Below are positions 34,100 through 45,021 of a DNA stretch of 64,000 nt, piece after piece. This DNA comes from Diphasiastrum complanatum (Eukaryota; Streptophyta; Lycopodiopsida; Lycopodiales; Lycopodiaceae). The position numbers were made by a program, and so were the translations under genes. The stretch lies in NCBI GenBank assembly GCA_029204225.1, contig CM055095.1, positions 74,269,501 to 74,333,500 of the forward strand. Reading direction: 5' to 3'. Every line of letters starts with the position of its first letter. Within the stretch, counting starts at the first letter, position 1. Under the pieces are notes generated by a model. It worked only from the letters and a program-made list of their open reading frames with translations, did not search any database and was not told where the DNA came from.

Positions 34100-35029
34100 A
34101 TGTCTTCAATTGGTTCACATTTTTTGGAGCATAGTGAGAGATTAACATCTTCCAATTATGCAATGTGGAAGATAAGAATGGAATCATTATTGATTTTACA
34201 ATATGTAGTGGACATTGTGAGTGGAGCTGAAGAAGAACCTACAACACCTAATGAAGTTGTAGCATTCAAGAAGAGAACTAGAATTGCTCTTCATTTCATA
34301 AAAATGAATGTCACAAATGAAGTTTTAAGGGAGATCAGTACATGCACTACTACCAAGGAGGCTTGGAACACTTTTAAAACAATCTATGAAATTAAGAATA
34401 CTTCAAGATTGCTTATACTTAGAAATCAAATCTTTTTAAGTTATTAAAGAGTAGATGAGAGTGCTTCAACTTATGTAATGAGAGTTAAAGATCTTTATCA
34501 AGAGTTAGTTGGTATTGGTGATGCTCTAAAGAACACTGAGCTTGGACTAAGAGGTGAGTATGACAATATTGTGCAGACTTATGCTATTAGGGAGGAGCTT
34601 CCAACATTGGAGACTCTTCAAGGAGTTCTCATTGTTGAAGAAAGTAGGCAAGAGAACAAGATGTTAAGGATCAACAGACTTTCATTGAAGGATGGTGGAA
34701 ATGACAAAGCACTCTTCACCAAGGACAAGTCAAGAGGCAAGGGCAAAGGTCAACAACACTTCAAGAAGGACAAGGCCAAAGAAGGTGGTGAGAATCAATA
34801 CTCACAAGCTGGAACATCCAGTGGCAAGAAGAAGTTGTCAAAGATCAAATGTTTTTTTTGGGGCAAGAAGGGCCACTATGCATCAAACTATTTCAAGAAG
34901 AAGAACCAGTCCAAGCAAGCTAACTTTACTAATGAGGAAGAGTGTGAGGGTAATGAGAGTGAAAGAGAGGATTCTTTAATAATGTCTAGTTTTTCATCTT
35001 TTCCTTTCAAGAATGAAAGAATATGGTAG
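34100..35029 (+). pseudogene. copia gag, element N
   Basis: MSSIGSHFLEHSERLTSSNY begins a gag parallel to B and R (NYAMWKIRMESLL, REISTCTTTKEAWNTFKTI). A TAA stop at 34445 interrupts it. The knuckle is CFFWGKKGHYASNY, with the second and fourth ligands changed from Cys to Trp and Tyr, so zinc binding is lost. The frame ends at a TAG (35027) at the position of the protease Tyr in the usual WYIDSGAS. An earlier ATG at 34070 is possible. Confidence 0.9.
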
Positions 35030-35970
35030 ACAGATAGGGGGGCTAGTTCTCATATGTCTAGTTCTAGGAACTCTTTCACAAGTCTCATGCCATATGTAGG
35101 TGCAAAAGATCAATCTATACTGCTAATGATATAGAGTGTAGAATTGAAGGAATAGGTAGTATTCCACTGCATGCATCATCATCATCATCATCAAAATCTT
35201 TGTTTGCATGATGTATATTATGTGCCTAAACCAACCAAAAACCTCATTAGTGTAGGACAGTTGTTTGATAGTGGATTGGATGTCAAATTTCATGTTGACA
35301 AGTGTGTAATCTTGAGGAAGAGTGAAGTGATAGCTAGAGGATCTAGAATTGGAAAGTTGTACAAGCTAGATTCTAGGGAGAGTGCTAACATTTTTTATGT
35401 TGCTTATGAGTCCAAGGTTCATCAAGAGGATCTATGACATAAGAGATTTGGTCATCCCAATTTCAAGACCATGCAATCTATGGTCAAGGAAGGAAACTAT
35501 TGGATTACCAAAGACATTGTCAAAGGAGCTTCAACCCTATGAAGCTTGTGTTTTGGCAAAATCACATAGAAGACTTTTTCCAAGATCCAGTATCAAGACT
35601 CAACAACCATTTGAACTTGTGCATTTTGATGTTCAATTCTCTTCTACCAAGAGCAAAGGAGGGGCACATTTTTTTGTTTCTTTTATAGATGATTACACAA
35701 GATATTCTTGGATCTACATGCTATCTTCTAAACCCATGATTTATGATGTCTTTCTTACTTTCAAAGCTTATGTAGAAAAGTAGTTTTCTTTCAAGTTAAA
35801 AGCTTTGAGAAGTGATAGTGGAGGTGAATATACCTCTAATAATTTTAAAACCTATTGTGAGCAAGGGGAAATATAGAGAGAATTTTCTTATTCTTATACT
35901 CCTCAGCAAAATGGAGTTGCTGAAAGAAAACATAGAACACTGTGTGAATGTGCAAAAGCCATTCACGTTA
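35030..35970 (+). pseudogene. copia protease and integrase core, element N
   Basis: The protease loop reads TDRGASSHMSS (Asp-Ser-Gly changed to Asp-Arg-Gly). Then, with frameshifts, KPTKNLISVGQLFDSGL, KRFGHPNFKTMQSMVKEG and CEACVLAKSHRRLFPRSS (zinc site). The core follows: LVHFDVQFSSTKSKGG (first Asp), FIDDYTRYSWIYML, ALRSDSGGEYTSN (second Asp) and NGVAERKHRTLCECAKAI (Glu). It stops near 35970 where minus-strand relic O begins. Confidence 0.9.
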
Positions 35971-36668
35971 ACATCAAGAATGTTAGATCCATCCACATCA
36001 CCATCAATAATGCTTGAAAATACTTTTAGAATGTTCCCCTCATCAAAAATGACATGTCTACCAACAATCACCTTGTTAGTAGAAGGAATGTAAACCTTGT
36101 AGGCTTTACTCACCTCACTATATCCAACAAAAATACCTTTTCTTGAAGATGGATTCTCTTTGGTCCTATCATCAAGAGTAATGTTGACATAACATGTGCA
36201 TTCAATAGTTCTTAGAAAGTTGAAATTCGGCCTCCTCTTGAATAGCATCCAGAATAGCACTCGGCCACCTATTGCACAAGAAATTAGCACACAACAATGC
36301 TTGATCCCAAAATGGCTTATCAAGGTTAGCACTTAACCTCATGGCTTTGGCACTTTCACATAAAGTCCTATTCTTCCTCTCGGCCACTCCATTTTTTTGT
36401 GGGGTCCTTGGTGTTGTATACTCCCTCTTGATCCCATGCTCATCACAAAAAGCCTTGAACTTGGTAGGTATGTACTCACCACCATTATCACTCCTTAAGC
36501 ACTTGATCCTTGTGGAAAATTAGTTCTTCCTTGCATTCTTGACTTAACAAAGGCATCATACATTATATTTAGTAGATAGATCCAACAAAATCTACTAAAA
36601 TCATCAATGAAAGTTACATACATCTTAGCTCCACTATTGCTGATTATTGTAATTTCATGAATACTCGA
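35971..36668 (-). pseudogene. copia integrase relic O (family of G)
   Basis: Minus strand: ISNSGAKMYVTFIDDFSRFC (near 36650), then MAERKNRTLCESAKAMRLSA (36387), FWDQALLCANFLCNRWPS, and the post-core region KGIFVGYSEVSKAYKVYIPS and KVIVGRHVIFDEGN (36.13-36.03 kb). It matches G in order and wording and extends further downstream than G. A gap lies near 36500 and frame changes near 36330. Both ends are junctions with other elements. Confidence 0.88.
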
Positions 36669-36669
36669 A

Positions 36670-37364
36670 TGTAAAAAAAAAAAATAGCCTAATTTGGCAA
36701 ATCTAGCCATGTAAAACATTATAAATATTGTGTATAATTGGGTTCCACACATGTAAGGCCAATATTCCACGTGGCAACCCACTCCTAATGTAGGTTAGGT
36801 CAAGTCAAGAGAGTTGGTCATGTCTATTTGGTGGTCATACCTACTTCATAGGACCTACACCTAAGTTTAAGGTGAACATTTGACCAACTAGCTACCTACC
36901 AAGCATAACTCTAGGATCTAGGCTAAGGTTTCATTTTAGGGCAAGAAGAGTGAGTTAAATTCCTTATTGCATGCTGGAAATCCACCTAACTTCAAGAAGG
37001 AAGTCGAATTTGCTATGTATTCCAAGTTCCCATAGTGAGAAGATAGATTATTTGTGGAGCTCATTGGCAATCTCAAGCTACTCCACTATGTACATTGAGT
37101 TTTTGTGATCCAAATGCAACCAAATCAATCTCTACTTGTTTCTCAGATTGAAGGCCATACTACAGCCTATAGTACACACATGTGGGCTCGTATTTCAATG
37201 TTGATCAATTCTTTTGATTGTTAGTGCTTGTTGTTTGTCAAATTGCCAATCTAGATCAACTTTTTGATGACTAGTTTTTTTGATAGATTGATAAGCAAGC
37301 ATCCAATCACTCTTGTGGATCTTTTGTAGATCCATTTATGGTCCTAAAGTACAGTACTTTCACA
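36670..37364 (+). repeat. 5' LTR of copia element Q
   Basis: The right end ACTTTCACA is fixed by the primer site. The last ~245 bp (from about 37119) match 46107-46353. The left end TGTAAAAAA (36670) is inferred from where relic O breaks off; no matching target duplication is seen (TCGAA left, AAATA right). Confidence 0.7.
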
Positions 37365-37376
37365 TGGTATCAGAGC
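37365..37376 (+). other. primer-binding site, initiator tRNA-Met, element Q
   Basis: TGGTATCAGAGC directly after the LTR. The leader 37377-38160 is non-coding and is repeated in inverted form at about 47.32-48.23 kb. Confidence 0.9.
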
Positions 37377-38160
37377 AAGTACAAGAGCATAAGCCATTGA
37401 TCTAATGCAAATCCATTTTTAGCAAGTTTTGGTGCTAAAAACTAGTATTGAGAGGGCAAGCTAGAATCTTGATTTTGGTGAGGATATTTGATCCCAAACT
37501 TGGTAGGGGTCAAAATCCATACTATCCACATGTGTGGGCACCTCTGAACCTGCATTTAATGCATGGTATTTATTTAATCCAAAGAAATTCAATTTGTGAG
37601 CTTTTGATGTAATTTTTGGTGGAAACCTTAGGATAAGCTACCAAGATTGAGTGCCATTGATTAGATTTGACATAAGGTCATGAGATCTAATTAATCTAGG
37701 CTGAAATCAGGTCCTCTAAACTTGTTTTACAGGTCTTGAAAGTACATCAAAAAGCGTGAGGGAGATTTAGTCATGTTATTGTCCAAAAATAGCCAAAATT
37801 GACAAGATTTGATTGTAAGTAGATTTCACATCATCTTATCTTCATTCCAACTTTGTGAGGGAGTGTTAAACTGAGAAGATAAGTCCATTTGTTGGATTAG
37901 AAATCTAATTTGAGTGAAACACTACAAGAGAGACAAACTTTAGTGAGTTTCTAAAGGCAATCAAATCTATTTCTTGGCAAGATTTGTTTGAAAGTAGTTT
38001 TCACTTCATCTTATCGCTTTGTGAGGGAGTGATAGAATTGTGATTATAAGTCCATTTGTTGGATTAGAAATCAAATTTGAGTGAAATGCTGCAAGTGTGA
38101 GACCTTTGTGAGTATCAAGTCAATCAAATCTATTTCTTGCTTGTAGAAGTCACTAGTAAG

Positions 38161-39634
38161 ATGGGATCTGCTGGAGCATATCTTCTAGAAGCTAGTGAGA
38201 GATTGAATTCTACAAATTTATTTGGAAGGTTAGGATGGAGACACTCTTGGCGCTCCAAGACCTTTATGAGTTTTTGATTGAAGATGAAGATGAACCTCTA
38301 GGTGCACATGAGTTAGCTAGATACAAGAAGAGATCTAGGCTTGCACTTCATTGTGTGAAGATGAATGTGAGCAATGATTTGTTGAGAGAAGTATTAACAT
38401 GTTCTAGTGCTAAAGAGGCTTGGGAGTCTTTAGAATCAATCTATGAATGTAGTAACACTTCAAGAGTACTCATGCTTAGAAATCAGATTTTGCAAAGCAT
38501 GAGGAAAAGTGAGGAGAGTGCACAAGATTATGTACTTAGAATCAAGTCTCTAAATAGGGAGTTGGCTTCCATTGGAGAGAAGATTCATGATGGAGAGCTT
38601 GTACAAATTGTTCTTAATGGTCTAGGAGATGAATTTAAAAATTTGGTCTAAAGTTTTGCCATCCAAGACACTTTGCCAGTTATAGAAAAACTTCACAATG
38701 TATTAGTGGCTGAAGAGGGTAGGATGCTCCACACCAAGGCAAGAATGAGTTCATTGTCTTTGCAGAATGGAGATGAGAAAGCCAATTTCTCATTCAAGGG
38801 CAAAAAGAAGACCAATGGAAAGAAGAAGCATCCCAAGGAGGCCAAAGAAGAGGATGATTCATCAAGCTCAAAGGACAAGTCAAAGCAAAAATGCTTCTTT
38901 TGTGGAAATAAGGGGCATTATGCATCCGAATGTTACAAGAGGCTAAGAGCAAAAAAGGAGGAGGACAAACAAGGGAACCTTGCATATGAAGAGGATGGAG
39001 ATGAGGAAATCTCATCTTTGATGACATCTACATCCACTCCAACAAGCAAAAGCAACTCAAAGGACACTTGGTGGATTGGTAGTGGGGCTAGCTCCCACAT
39101 GACTTTCCAAAAGTACACATTCTCAACCTTACACTCTTTCAATGGTGTTAATAAATTTGTTTCTTTAGCAAGTAATCAAGAATGTAAGATAGATGGTATT
39201 GGTACCATCTCATTAAGTCTAGGATCTAACAAAAGGATGGATCTAGACAATGTCCTTTTTGTACTATCAATTACCAAGAGCTTTCTTAGTGTTGGACAAC
39301 TAATGGATGATGGTTTAGATGTTCACTTCAAGCATGGAGTTTGTTCCATCATGAAGAATGATATTTGCATAGCAAACGGTGTTAAACAAGGTAGTTTGTT
39401 TAAGTTGGATGCTAAAATTGCTATGGCAAAAGAGGAGATCATTCATTCAAATGTACACACTTTTTCTCATGTACCAAGTAGTGATGATAAGATGAATAGA
39501 ACATTCTTAGATGTTTATACAAGAGATGATTGGATACATCTAGTATCTTGTGTGAATGAAAGTGAAATCAACAACCTTGGTGTCAATGATCTTGCAAGGA
39601 TTGAGGAGGAGCAACAAAGTGATGGAGATCTTGA
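38161..39634 (+). pseudogene. copia gag-protease, element Q (interrupted by R)
   Basis: Begins MGSAGAYLLEASERLNSTN at 38161, frameshift near 38220, then open METLLALQDLYEFLIEDEDE to a TAA at 38649, then 339 open codons. Knuckle CFFCGNKGHYASEC is intact. The protease loop is WWIGSGASSHM: the catalytic Asp is Gly, so the protease would be inactive. After SITKSFLSVGQLMDDGLDV the frame does not enter a recognisable integrase but an acidic stretch (EEEQQSDGDLED). Element R cuts in at 39640; the same frame resumes beyond it at 45763. Confidence 0.9.
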
Positions 39635-39639
39635 GGATC

Positions 39640-40376
39640 TGTTGAATTTCACACGTGTGGACTGTCCACAACATGTACTTGTGATCTCCTAAGGTGTGTA
39701 GATGCACCAAGATCAAGACTAGATTGAGATTCAAGATCTATCTTTGATTCTATGGCAAAAACACACTACTATATGCATTCAATCACTTCCAACTCTCACT
39801 CACACATGTGGGAAGTATTCAAAAAATAATCTAAGTAAAAACAAGCTGCTCTCCTCGGGTAGAGAAAGAAAAAACATCATGAGCTCTCGGGTAGAGAGAG
39901 AAAGCTAGAAATTCAATAACTCACAAAATCCATGAAATCACCAAATCAATTAGATCCAAAATGAGGAGTACAATGATACTAGTAGATCAACGAGCTACCA
40001 CTATGCTTAACTATGATTGGACCATACTTTGTCACTTCTTGATCCTATTGGACCATTGATCCATGCACCTCTTGATTCTATTGGATTATATTCAAGCACA
40101 CCTCAATTTCCTATTGGACCTCACAAGGTTCCACCTCTAAGTCCTATTGGACCTCTTGGAATTCATCAAACAAAAGCTTTACACTTGTCTACACTCTAAT
40201 TGGCATGTGTTTAGCCTCTTACTCTATTTTGGCTCAATAGTGGCATTACAAGTGGAAATGCATAATTTGCCATCTATGTCAAATTTATTCCTATCAACAT
40301 CCTACTCCTAGATGCTTGATGTAAAAAACATAAGACCCCTATATCTAACATAGATAATATTTTTCAATTATTCACA
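39640..40376 (-). repeat. 3' LTR of R
   Basis: Plus-strand TGTTGAATTTCAC to CAATTATTCACA. The polypurine tract lies to its right (minus-strand TTTTTTAGGAGGAG, 40390-40377). It contains about five copies of CCTATTGGACC-type words (40040-40155). Confidence 0.97.
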
Positions 40377-40393
40377 CTCCTCCTAAAAAATAT

Positions 40394-41629
40394 CTATGAA
40401 GATTTGAGCATTGATCTTGATATAACTCCAAGATTAGATCTATGCTTGATGAAAGCACTTTTGCTCAAAGGCTTGGTGAGTAGATCGGCAATACAAGAGG
40501 ACGAGTTGACATGCTCCAAATAGATTTCACCTCCAATAAGTTTTTCTCTCACAAAATGGTGTGCCACTTCTATGTGCTTGCTTCTTGCATGAAATATGGG
40601 ATTATTGGCAAGAGCTTGGGCCGAGATGTTATCACACTTGATCATTGGTAGATCATCCTCCTTGATGCACTTTAGCTTCATTAATAACCTCTTGATCCAA
40701 AGCACTTCTTTGGTAGTTGTAGTGAGTGCTTTGTACTCGGCCTCACATGAAGAGAGAGATATAGTATCTTTCTTTTTGGAAAGCCAAGATATTAGATTGC
40801 CTCCAAGAAAGATAGTGTATGCACTAATAGACTTTCGATCCATCTTGTCACTTGCAAAGTCCGAATCCGAGTAGCCAATAATGGATAGATCTTTACTTTT
40901 ATAGAGTAGACCATAATCACAAGATGAAGATACATATCTTAGAATCCTCTTGGCCATCTTCCAATGATAGATCTTAGGATCTTGCATAAATTGACTCAAT
41001 TTGTGCACACAAAAACTTAGATCGGGCCTAGTAATGGTAAGCCAAATCAAGGAGCCTACAAGACTCCTAAAAAGTGTGATGTCCTCAAAGGATCTTTCAT
41101 CACCTTTATTAGGATCTTTTACAATTTGCTCCATTGGAGTATCTATGCTCTTAGAATTTTCCATATGGAATTTTTTCAACATAGAGTAAGCATATCTAGA
41201 TTGGCATATAAAGACATGATTTTCATAAAAATCAATTTCTAGGCCTAGGATGTAATGCATCTCTCCTAGATCTTGCATTTTAAACTCACATCCAAGTGCT
41301 AGCTTGGTTTCATCAACTAGCTTGATACAACTTCCACAAAGAATAATGTCATCAACATAAATTAGAAGAATGACAATATTGCTATCAACAAACTTTACAT
41401 ACATGGAAGGATCATAGTCACTAAGAGTAAATCCTAGTGAGATAAGAAAAGAATTAAGTCTTGAATACCATGATATTGGTGCTTGCTTGAGTCCATAAAG
41501 ACTTTTGAAGAGCAAGCACACTTTGGACTCATCCTTGATGAATCCTTGAGGTTGTTCCATATAGATCTCCTCCTCAAGATAACCATTTAGAAAAGCATTG
41601 GATACATCTAATTGAAACACCTTCCACAA
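40394..41629 (-). CDS. reverse transcriptase-RNase H of R
   Basis: 411 open codons, the C-terminal part of copia pol. RT palm: VFQLDVSNAFLNGYLEEEIY (first catalytic Asp), LYGLKQAPISWY, and YVDDIILCG at residues 91-94 onward. Connection: DTPMEQIVKDPNKGDE, TRPDLSFCVHKLSQFMQDP. RNase H: GYSDSDFASDKMDRKSIS (Asp), SLSSCEAEYKAL (Glu), IKCDNISAQALANNP (Asp), HARSKHIEVAHHFVREKL, CIADLLTKPLSK. It would copy element RNA into DNA in virus-like particles. It stops 18 bp from the LTR. Its natural start is not the first Met: it continues the frame of the integrase ORF across a frameshift near 41.62 kb. Confidence 0.93.
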   Translation of the reverse strand: MWKVFQLDVSNAFLNGYLEEEIYMEQPQGFIKDESKVCLLFKSLYGLKQAPISWYSRLNSFLISLGFTLSDYDPSMYVKFVDSNIVILLIYVDDIILCGSCIKLVDETKLALGCEFKMQDLGEMHYILGLEIDFYENHVFICQSRYAYSMLKKFHMENSKSIDTPMEQIVKDPNKGDERSFEDITLFRSLVGSLIWLTITRPDLSFCVHKLSQFMQDPKIYHWKMAKRILRYVSSSCDYGLLYKSKDLSIIGYSDSDFASDKMDRKSISAYTIFLGGNLISWLSKKKDTISLSSCEAEYKALTTTTKEVLWIKRLLMKLKCIKEDDLPMIKCDNISAQALANNPIFHARSKHIEVAHHFVREKLIGGEIYLEHVNSSSCIADLLTKPLSKSAFIKHRSNLGVISRSMLKSS

Positions 41630-43013
41630 GAGAAATAAGAATTCTTATTGTCACCATCTTTGCAACGGGTGCAAAGGTCTCCTCATAACCAAGACCATGG
41701 ATTTGAGCAAATCCTTTGGCACATAATCCTGCTTTATGCTTGTTGATGGTGCCATCATGATTGAACTTGATCCGAAATACCCACTTGCAACCAATCACAT
41801 GCTTGTTGGATGGAGGATCCACAAGCTCCCAAGTATTGTTGGTGATCAATGCATCATACTCTTGCTTCATGGCATCATACCACTCCTTGGTATTGAGTGC
41901 CTCTTGTACATTCTTTGGCTCTTCATGAGAGACATAAAAAACATAATTAGTGGAATCAAGATCCACTTGTTTGCCTTTGTCAACATATGAGAGCCTCTTA
42001 GGCTCGGATCTATCTCTCATGGATCTTCTTGGTGAGAAAATCCGAGGAGAGTCTTCTTCAAATCTCAAACCCATCACATCATCATTGTCTTCAAAATCAA
42101 TAATTGATGATGCATCCATAGATTTCTTGATCTCGGCCTCTTCAAAAGATGAGTGTTGATCTTCATGAAAGACAACATCTCTACTTTCAATAACTTGAGA
42201 AGTAGAGAGTAAAAAGACTCTATAGGCCTTCTTGGTGGATGAGTATCCAGCCATGATCCCTTTACATGCACTAGGATCTTTCTTCTTCCTTGTTTCCAAG
42301 GGAATATGGACAAAGCATAAGCATCCAAAAACTCTAAGGTGATCAACCTTAGGTTTCTTCAAAAATAAGATTTCATATGGTGACTTTCCTCCAAGAGCTA
42401 TATGTGGGAGCCTATTGCAAGGATAATTTGCACAATTAATGGCTTCTCCCCAAAAATATTTGGGCAAAGATGCCTCAATTCTCATAGATTTTGCACATTC
42501 ACAAAGAGATCTATTCTTTCTCTCGGCCACTCCATTTTGAGATGGAGAGTAGGCACAAGAGAACTCTCTTTTAATACCTTCAAGCTCACAAAAATCTTGA
42601 AATTTATTGGAGATATATTCACCACCTCCATCACTTCTAAGAGCTTTAATCTTGAATGAGAATTGCTTCTCTACATAATCTTTGAAAATAAGGAAATGAT
42701 CAAATACCATAGATTTAGAAGCAAGAAGATATATCCAAGTGAATCTTGTGTAATCATCAATGAAAGTAACAAAACAAGTGGCTCCTCCCTTGCTTGTAGT
42801 TGATGAGAAATGCACATCCGAGTGGATTAACTCCAAAGGATGCTTGCTTTTGACAGAAGATCTTGTAAATGGATTTTTGTGAGATTTAGCAATAGCACAA
42901 GCCTCACAAGGCTTGATCTTCTTGGAGAGTGACTTTGGCAAGCCAATAGCTTTGGCTTCTTTGATCATAGAGAGCATGGATTTGTAGTTGGGATGTCCCA
43001 ACCTCCTATGCAA
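41574..43013 (-). CDS. integrase and RT start of R
   Basis: 479 open codons. Zinc site H2, H7, C36, C39 (HRRLGHPN...CEACAIAK). Catalytic D66 (ELIHSDVHF), D128 (ALRSDGGGEY) and E164 (NGVAERKNRSL): the D-E spacing is the usual 35. Then the post-core region (VFGCLCFVHIPLETRKKKD, KGIMAGYSSTKKAYRVFLLS), linker SPRRSMRDRSEPKRL and the RT opening KEWYDAMKQEYDALITNNTW, KHVIGCKWVFRIKFNHDG, AKGFAQIHGLGYEETFAPVA. It would insert the cDNA into the host chromosome. A frameshift at about 41.62 kb throws it out of the RT frame; its Met start is secondary to another near 43.01 kb. Confidence 0.93.
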   Translation of the reverse strand: MHRRLGHPNYKSMLSMIKEAKAIGLPKSLSKKIKPCEACAIAKSHKNPFTRSSVKSKHPLELIHSDVHFSSTTSKGGATCFVTFIDDYTRFTWIYLLASKSMVFDHFLIFKDYVEKQFSFKIKALRSDGGGEYISNKFQDFCELEGIKREFSCAYSPSQNGVAERKNRSLCECAKSMRIEASLPKYFWGEAINCANYPCNRLPHIALGGKSPYEILFLKKPKVDHLRVFGCLCFVHIPLETRKKKDPSACKGIMAGYSSTKKAYRVFLLSTSQVIESRDVVFHEDQHSSFEEAEIKKSMDASSIIDFEDNDDVMGLRFEEDSPRIFSPRRSMRDRSEPKRLSYVDKGKQVDLDSTNYVFYVSHEEPKNVQEALNTKEWYDAMKQEYDALITNNTWELVDPPSNKHVIGCKWVFRIKFNHDGTINKHKAGLCAKGFAQIHGLGYEETFAPVAKMVTIRILISLVEGVSIRCIQCFSKWLS

Positions 43014-43488
43014 ATTCCTCCATAGAGAGCTTGTTCACAAGAGCAACATTACAAGCATTCACATACTCATTTGGATCTAGTAGCAATTGGCCAACACTAG
43101 TAAGATTCTTGGTAAGCTTAGGTACATAAAGCACTTTAGAGAGAGAAAGAACTTTAGAGGATGCAAGCTTCAAGGGAATGTTCCCTATGCCTTCAATAGG
43201 ACATTCAAAATCATTTGCAGTGTATATTGATTTCTTGACTCCATCATAAGGTGCAATAGAAGAGAAAGAGTCCTTGGAGCTACACATATGTGAAGAGGCT
43301 CCACTATCAATATACCATAGGCCGTCCTTCTTGAAAGGAGTAGATGAGAAACTAGAGACCATAAGAGATCCCTCTCCATCACTTGCAATAGTGTCTTCCT
43401 TCTCATTGGTAATGTTGGCTTGCTTGAGTTGATTCTTCTTCTTGAGCAATTGGTGGCATAATGACCTTTCTTGCCACAATAAAAGCAC
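43006..43488 (-). CDS. protease and pre-integrase of R
   Basis: 160 open codons. The first ~20 residues are the gag knuckle region in the wrong frame; then KKKNQLKQANITNEKED, the protease loop LWYIDSGASSHMCSSKD (catalytic Asp intact), SIYTANDFECPIEGIG, KVLYVPKLTKNLTSVGQLL. Just before the integrase zinc site the frame is lost: VNKLSMEEFA then stop, where related elements read on to LWHRRLGHPN. A few extra bases near 43020 would account for it. Confidence 0.88.
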   Translation of the reverse strand: MLLLWQERSLCHQLLKKKNQLKQANITNEKEDTIASDGEGSLMVSSFSSTPFKKDGLWYIDSGASSHMCSSKDSFSSIAPYDGVKKSIYTANDFECPIEGIGNIPLKLASSKVLSLSKVLYVPKLTKNLTSVGQLLLDPNEYVNACNVALVNKLSMEEFA

Positions 43489-44264
43489 TTGATCTTCTTC
43501 TTCTGGAGCTTGGATGATGAAGCATTAGAGGAATCATCTTCCTCCTCATCTTTGTCTTTGGATTTGACTTTGTCCTTGCTTGAGGATTGTTGATGTTGGT
43601 TCTTGCTCCTCCCTTTGTGCTTATCCTTGGCAAAGAGAGCTTTGCCATCATTATGAGTGAGAGAAAGCTTGTCCATCCTCAAGAGCTTGTACTCTTGTCT
43701 TGATTCTTCCGAAATTAGCACACTTTGGAGAGCCTCCAAACTTGGTAGCTCCTCCTTAATGGCATAGGATTGGACAAGGTTATCAAATTCACTTCTCAAG
43801 CCATTGAGAATGACTTGAACTAGCTCATTTTGATTGATGGAATCACCAATACAAGCAAGTTCTCTATGAATATCTTTTACTCTCAAAACATAACTAGATG
43901 CACTCTCATCACTCTTTTGGCTACTTTCAAAGATTTGATTCCTAAGAGTGAGAAGCCTAGAGGTATTCTTAGCCTCATAGATAGTCTTGAGACAATCCCA
44001 AGCTTCTTTGGCTATTGTACAAGTACCTATCTCCCTCAATATCTCATTAGAGACATTCATCTTAATGTAGTGGAGAGCCATCCTAGCTCTCTTTTTGTAT
44101 TTTTGAACCTCTTGAAGAACTTGAGGTTCTTCTTCAAGGCCAAGAACTATGTCCATCACATCTTGAAGGATCAAGATGGACTCCATCCTCATTTTCCAAA
44201 TTGAATAGTTTGAGGTGGTCAATCTTTCACTTGGTTCCAACAAGGATGAACCCATTGAAGACAT
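43185..44264 (-). CDS. gag (capsid/nucleocapsid) of R
   Basis: Gag in one frame from MSSMGSSLLEPSERLTTSNY (44264; an upstream Met at 44318 adds 18 residues not conserved in N). Features: SIWKMRMESILILQDVMDIV, ALHYIKMNVSNEILREIGT, AKEAWDCLKTIYEAKNTSR, VKDIHRELACIGDSI, KEELPSLEALQSVLISEESR. A Lys-rich tail and intact knuckle CFYCGKKGHYATNC follow. After the knuckle a frameshift (about 43.45 kb) diverts it, so the last ~90 residues are out of frame. It would package element RNA. Confidence 0.92.
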   Translation of the reverse strand: MSSMGSSLLEPSERLTTSNYSIWKMRMESILILQDVMDIVLGLEEEPQVLQEVQKYKKRARMALHYIKMNVSNEILREIGTCTIAKEAWDCLKTIYEAKNTSRLLTLRNQIFESSQKSDESASSYVLRVKDIHRELACIGDSINQNELVQVILNGLRSEFDNLVQSYAIKEELPSLEALQSVLISEESRQEYKLLRMDKLSLTHNDGKALFAKDKHKGRSKNQHQQSSSKDKVKSKDKDEEEDDSSNASSSKLQKKKIKCFYCGKKGHYATNCSRRRINSSKPTLPMRRKTLLQVMERDLLWSLVSHLLLSRRTAYGILIVEPLHICVAPRTLSLLLHLMMESRNQYTLQMILNVLLKA

Positions 44265-45009
44265 TTGAAGTGAAGAAAACTCAAATGATGAACAATAAAT
44301 GTTGCTACACACTCTCAATAGGATCCAATAATAGAGTACTATCTCCTCCTATGAAAGATCTTGCAACTATTTGTGAATTGATTCTCACCAGCTACACAAA
44401 TCTCTCTAAAACAAGATCTAATTCACATCAAATGATGGAGTATAGGCAAAGTTAGGATCAAACACTCTTAGCACGTGTGAATTACTCTAAGAAACCAAAT
44501 TTGACTCAAATACAATGATATTGCATGAAACAAAATGGCTAAGATCTCAAAACAGTTCCTAGATCACATATAGATGAGATTGGCAAGCATTCAACTATGA
44601 TTTTGGATCAACCAAGCAATCTCTTGACCAAACCAAATGTATCCACCCAGGTCTAGGTGCCCTACCTAACCCTCTTCAAAAGCTTATAACTTTTGATTGG
44701 CTCAACCAAATGGAATGAAACTGATTGCATCAAAAACTAGACAAAAATAGCTTCAAAACAAGCTATCAAGCAAGATAAATGGATCAAGCATGAGAGAGAA
44801 CTTCCAAACTGAAATTGGATGTTCCTCACACGTGTCTGAGCACCTGATTCTGTACAGTACCAGGTCATATCCAATCAATGTCCTTTTGATCTCTTTTGAT
44901 CCAAGATTGAACAAGATAGCTAGGAAAATGGGCCTTGACAACTTCTAGCTCAAGATTGATGAAAAAAATGTCACTTAGGTGGATCAAAATGCATGGTAAC
45001 CTTAGATAG

Positions 45010-45021
45010 GCTCTGATACCA
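45010..45021 (-). other. primer-binding site, initiator tRNA-Met, element R
   Basis: Minus-strand TGGTATCAGAGC adjacent to the 5' LTR. The 44.27-45.01 kb leader is non-coding and matches the leader of B. Confidence 0.93.

Noticed and set aside
37918-37930. CACTACAAG as a CACTA transposon end
   Set aside because: Inside the Q leader, no matching inverted partner or 3-bp duplication.
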